Below, one piece after another: positions 60,783 through 64,000 of a stretch of DNA of 64,000 nucleotides. How positions within the stretch are numbered: the first letter of the stretch is position 1; each line of letters begins with the position of its first letter. The notes beneath the pieces were generated by a model that was given only the letters and a program-made list of their open reading frames with translations, was not told the DNA's origin and ran no database searches. The position numbers and the translations under genes are program-made. Origin of the DNA: Corynebacterium confusum (GTDB taxonomy: Bacteria; Actinomycetota; Actinomycetes; Mycobacteriales; Mycobacteriaceae); contig NZ_CP047202.1 of NCBI RefSeq assembly GCF_030408715.1, positions 646,294 to 710,293 of the forward strand, in the 5' to 3' direction.

Positions 60783-63700
60783 TTGGTTTCAAACCTATCC
60801 CAACCCGCTGCCCCTATGAAGCGCCCGCCGCGCGTGCTGGGCTGGATCGTGGGCATCATTGCGATCCTCGTCATCGTGGGCCCGATTTTCGTCGGGCTCT
60901 ACACGGACTGGAAGTGGTTCGGCGCGATTGACTACCGCGGCGTCTTCACCACGGCCGTCGTCGCCCGCGTCGTCCTCTTCCTCGTCGCGGCGATCTTCTC
61001 CGGCCTGGTGGTGGCCCTGGCAGCCCACTTCGTCTGGCGCGGCAGGCCCGACAGCCTGGACGCGGACATGGAGGACCTGAATTCCCCGGTCTACCAGTAC
61101 CGGCAGTCGATCGAAAAGACCATGAACACGGTCCTGAAGTTCCTGCCCATCCTGATCGGTCTGGCCGCGGGCTTCATCCTCCAGGGTTCCTGGCGGATCG
61201 TGCTGTTGTTCTTCAACGGCAACGACTTCGGCGTGCAGGATCCCCAGTTCCACCACGACCTGGGCTTCTACGCCTTCACCCTGCCGGTGGTCCGCCTGGT
61301 GGTCAGCTCGCTGAGCGTACTCGCCGTGGTGGCCTTCCTGATCGCCCTCATCGGCCACTACGTGCTGGGCGGCATCCGTTTCGGCAACCAGGCCGCGGGC
61401 GTGAAGGGCCAGGTCTCCAAGCCGGCCCGCGTCCAGCTGGCCGTGACCGCCGGAATCTGGATGCTGCTGCAGGTCGCCGGCTACTGGCTGGACCGCTACG
61501 ACCTGTTGACCAACACCAACGAGCTGTTTACCGGTGCCTCCTACACCGATATCAACGCCTACCTGCCGGCGAAGATCATCCTCATGGTCATCGGCGTCTT
61601 CGTCGCCATCGCCTTTTTCGCCGCCGTGGTGATCAAGGACCTGCGCATCCCCGGCCTGGCCGTGGTGCTGATGCTGGTGTCCTCCCTGGTCATTGGCAAC
61701 GGCTGGCCGCTGCTGATGGAGCAGTTCTCCGTCCAGCCGAACCGGCAGATGAAGGAAGCCGAATCCATCGAGCGCAACATCGCGTCCACGCGCTTTGCCT
61801 ACGGGATTACGGATGATGACGTTGACTACGTCGAAAACTGGGGCGCCGAGGAGATCCCGGACGCCAAGGTCGCCAAGGACGAGGAGACCATCAACAACCT
61901 GCGTCTGCTGGATCCGGACATCCTGAGTGAGACCTTCACCCAGATGCAGCAGCTGAAGAACTTCTACGGCTTCCCGGGGACCCTGGCCATGGACCGCTAC
62001 GAGGTCGACGGGCAGCTGCGCGACTTCGTGGTCGCCGCCCGTGAGCTGGACCCGAACGCCCTGCAGGAAAACCAGCAGGACTGGCTGAACCGCCACACGG
62101 TCTACACCCACGGCAACGGCTTCATCGCGGCCGAGGCCAACAAGGTCGATGAGGTCGCCCGCGACGCCGGCTCCTCCCGCGGTGGTTTCCCGGTCTTCAC
62201 GGTCTCCGAGCTGGACACCCAGGAAGCCGAGGAGGACCGCGAGGGCGAGGTCCGCGACGCCGAGGAAGAGCTGGGTATTAACGTCCAGCAGCCGCGCGTC
62301 TACTACGGCCCAGTCATCGCTTCCGCGGACGACGGCCTAGACTACGCCATCGTCGGCCAGACCGGCGATCGCCCGGTCGAGTACGACACTGATTCCAGCA
62401 CCTTTACCTACGACGGTCAGGGCGGCGTCGACATCGGCAACATCGTCGACCGCACCATCTACGCGGCGAAGTACCGCGAGCTGAACTTCCTGCTGTCTGA
62501 CCGCGTGGGCTCCGAGTCGAAGATCCTCTACGACCGCGACCCGCGCGAGCGCGTGGAGAAGGTAGCGCCGTGGCTGACCACGGATTCCTCGACCTACCCG
62601 GCCGTTATCGACGGCAAGATCAAGTGGATTGTCGACGGCTACACCACGCTGGAGGCCCTGCCGTACTCGCAGCGCACCACCCTGTCGGAGACCACCCAGG
62701 ACGCGCTGAACCCGGACGGGACCACCCAGCGTCTCATCAACGACCAGGTGGGCTACATCCGTAACTCGGTCAAGGCCGTGGTGGATGCCTACGACGGCAC
62801 CGTGGACCTCTACGAGTTTGATACCGAGGACCCAGTCCTGAAGGCCTGGGAGGGTGTTTTCCCGGACGTCGTGAAGCCGGAGTCGGAGATCTCCGACGAG
62901 CTGCGCGAGCACTTCCGCTATCCGGAGGACATGTTCAAGGTCCAGCGCGACATGCTGGCCCGCTACCACGTCGATGACCCGGGCGTGTTCTTCAACAACG
63001 ACGCCTTCTGGTCCGTGCCGGAAGACCCGTCCGCGGCCGAGGGCGCCCAGGCCAAGGATCAGCCGCCGTACTACGTGATGGCCCGCGATCCGCAGTCGGA
63101 GGAAGCCAGCTTCCAGTTGACCACCACCTACCGTGGTCTGCGCCGCCAGTTCCTCTCGGCGCACATGACGGCGACCTCCGACCCGCAGAACTACGGCAAG
63201 ATCACCGTGCGCGTGCTGCCGACGGACACGCAGACCCAGGGTCCGAAGCAGGCCCAGGACGCGATGATGTCCTCTGACCAGGTCGCCCGCGACCGCTCCC
63301 TGTGGGAGGGCACCAACGAGCTGGAGAACGGCAACCTGCTGGCCCTGCCGGTCGGCGGGGGAGAGATCCTCTACCTGGAGCCGATCTACTCCAAGCGCGC
63401 CGATCAGGAATCCGCGTTCCCGAAGCTGCTGCGCGTGCTGATTTCCTACAAGGGCCGCGTGGGCTACGCCCCGACGATTAGTGAGGCCCTGGAACAGGTC
63501 GGCATCGACCCAGAGGCCGCCCAGGATATCGAGGAAGTCGACGGCCGCGGCGGCTCGGGCGACAAGCCGGACGCGGATAGCTCCGGCGACGACAAGGGCC
63601 AGGAGGCTTCCACCTCCGACCCGGCCAGCGCCCCGGCGGATAGCGCTGCTGGCGATGCCATCTCCGGCATCAACGACGCCCTCAAGGGCATCGAGGACGC

Positions 63701-63788
63701 CCGCGGCGGCTCCCACGAGGAGTACGGCCGCGCCCTCGACAAGCTGGACGAAGCTGTCAAGCGCTACCAGGACGCCGAGAACCAGTAA
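60783..63788 (+). CDS. UPF0182 family large membrane protein
   Basis: The protein of about 1001 residues has seven N-terminal membrane helices (within about 1-310), a large extracytoplasmic domain and a Gly/Asp/Ser-rich linker near the C-terminus (about 920-955) before a final coiled segment. It matches UPF0182 (Rv3193c), conserved across actinobacteria with unknown role. TTG 60783 is preferred: GGAG (60773-60776) is 6 nt before it and it keeps the residues that precede KRPPRVLGW in homologues. ATG 60816 is the alternative. Confidence 0.9.
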   Translation: MVSNLSQPAAPMKRPPRVLGWIVGIIAILVIVGPIFVGLYTDWKWFGAIDYRGVFTTAVVARVVLFLVAAIFSGLVVALAAHFVWRGRPDSLDADMEDLNSPVYQYRQSIEKTMNTVLKFLPILIGLAAGFILQGSWRIVLLFFNGNDFGVQDPQFHHDLGFYAFTLPVVRLVVSSLSVLAVVAFLIALIGHYVLGGIRFGNQAAGVKGQVSKPARVQLAVTAGIWMLLQVAGYWLDRYDLLTNTNELFTGASYTDINAYLPAKIILMVIGVFVAIAFFAAVVIKDLRIPGLAVVLMLVSSLVIGNGWPLLMEQFSVQPNRQMKEAESIERNIASTRFAYGITDDDVDYVENWGAEEIPDAKVAKDEETINNLRLLDPDILSETFTQMQQLKNFYGFPGTLAMDRYEVDGQLRDFVVAARELDPNALQENQQDWLNRHTVYTHGNGFIAAEANKVDEVARDAGSSRGGFPVFTVSELDTQEAEEDREGEVRDAEEELGINVQQPRVYYGPVIASADDGLDYAIVGQTGDRPVEYDTDSSTFTYDGQGGVDIGNIVDRTIYAAKYRELNFLLSDRVGSESKILYDRDPRERVEKVAPWLTTDSSTYPAVIDGKIKWIVDGYTTLEALPYSQRTTLSETTQDALNPDGTTQRLINDQVGYIRNSVKAVVDAYDGTVDLYEFDTEDPVLKAWEGVFPDVVKPESEISDELREHFRYPEDMFKVQRDMLARYHVDDPGVFFNNDAFWSVPEDPSAAEGAQAKDQPPYYVMARDPQSEEASFQLTTTYRGLRRQFLSAHMTATSDPQNYGKITVRVLPTDTQTQGPKQAQDAMMSSDQVARDRSLWEGTNELENGNLLALPVGGGEILYLEPIYSKRADQESAFPKLLRVLISYKGRVGYAPTISEALEQVGIDPEAAQDIEEVDGRGGSGDKPDADSSGDDKGQEASTSDPASAPADSAAGDAISGINDALKGIEDARGGSHEEYGRALDKLDEAVKRYQDAENQ

Positions 63789-63805
63789 CTAGGTGCTAGG
63801 CGGCC

Positions 63806-63870
63806 GCGCCCACCCAGTCCCCGCACCCCGGACGATATGCTGGATGCGCTGGGGATTTGGGTGGGCGCAT
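63806..63870 (+). terminator. long hairpin after the UPF0182 gene
   Basis: A perfect 11-bp stem (63806-63816 with 63858-63868) closes a 41-nt loop, followed by ATTA. It is a probable weak terminator 18 nt past the stop. A second, smaller hairpin (about 63901-63930) precedes the tRNA. Confidence 0.5.
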
Positions 63871-63960
63871 TACTGTCTGTATAGTTACAGGAGTCGCCGA
63901 CACAGAGGGGGCACAATAAAACCCCACTGTGGCAAGCGCAGATGTTAGAAGTCATCTCGA

Positions 63961-64000
63961 CGCGGGGTGGAGCAGCTCGGTAGCTCGCTGGGCTCATAAC
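63961..64000 (+). tRNA. initiator tRNA-fMet (CAT), 5' part, cut by window edge
   Basis: Forty bases from CGCGGGGTGGAGCAGCTCGG through GGGCTCATAAC match the 5' half of actinobacterial initiator tRNA. The first base is C (the C1-A72 mismatch type) and the D-arm is GAGC/GCTC. The anticodon stem ends in GGG, and the anticodon CAT lies at 63995-63997. The 3' half is outside the window. Confidence 0.93.

Overview
The window is a high-GC actinobacterial chromosome segment that fits a Corynebacterium. The gene order runs parallel to the known corynebacterial/mycobacterial core: LCP ligase, wbbL, manC, whiB2, DUF3499, manB, tobH, manA, then tmk-mtrA-mtrB-lpqB-comF-hpf-secA, then rsgA/aroA, sigH-rshA, whiB1, and adnAB, potassium channel, nudC, uvrD2, ylbL and UPF0182. 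Several TANNNT -10 boxes lie 7-9 nt before a start codon (leaderless style). A McbR-type operator and MtrA-type repeats are also visible. The species cannot be fixed from the sequence alone.

Layout. 1-880: IS debris. An IS256-family transposase runs off the left edge and its terminal repeat abuts the truncated C-terminus of another, IS1249-like, transposase. 880-1000 (minus): a clear 6C RNA with two hairpins whose loops carry C7 and C6. 1057-9294: envelope glycan genes (TIGR03089 protein, LCP ligase, rhamnosyltransferase WbbL, ManC, ManB) with whiB2. 9386-11500: a secreted metallophosphoesterase. 11700-16966: a decayed sulfur-assimilation operon. cysI is split by a complete 1.44-kb IS256-family element with a 9-bp target duplication, cysX and cysZ look intact, cysY carries a frameshift, and the usual cysH-cysD-cysN block is absent. 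17059-21272: HNH endonuclease, cobA (SUMT), tobH, manA. 21301-31545: the dTMP kinase / MtrAB-LpqB / ComF / HPF / SecA block, with an MtrA-like direct repeat nearby. 31580-39509: small membrane and hypothetical proteins, a HAD protein, RsgA, AroA, an SRAP protein, SigH with anti-sigma factor RshA, a 24-codon ribosomal protein bL37 gene, and WhiB1. 39548-55063: a beta-propeller protein, RhlE helicase, DUF3107, DUF3152, TIGR02569, AdnA/AdnB, a K+ channel, NudC and UvrD2. 55111-63788: an orphan ThiF/cyclodehydratase-like protein, two metallopeptidase-type proteins, a Lon-like PDZ protease, a lipoprotein, a PPA1309-family protein and UPF0182. The window ends inside an initiator tRNA gene.

How it works together. 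Most of the window supports cell-envelope construction (mannose and rhamnose activation, LCP ligation, MtrAB control), protein export and ribosome protection (SecA, HPF, bL37), redox stress control (SigH-RshA, WhiB1) and DNA repair (AdnAB, UvrD2, SRAP). The most informative anomaly is the sulfur locus. The promoter/operator, cysX and cysZ survive while the reductase and the chelatase are broken, so the strain probably cannot reduce sulfite through this operon. Other points worth checking are the 6C RNA, a perfect palindrome between rhlE and DUF3107, two MtrA-like boxes, an AdnA without the Walker A lysine, an RshA lacking the zinc-motif histidine, and an mtrB with no canonical start codon where one is expected.
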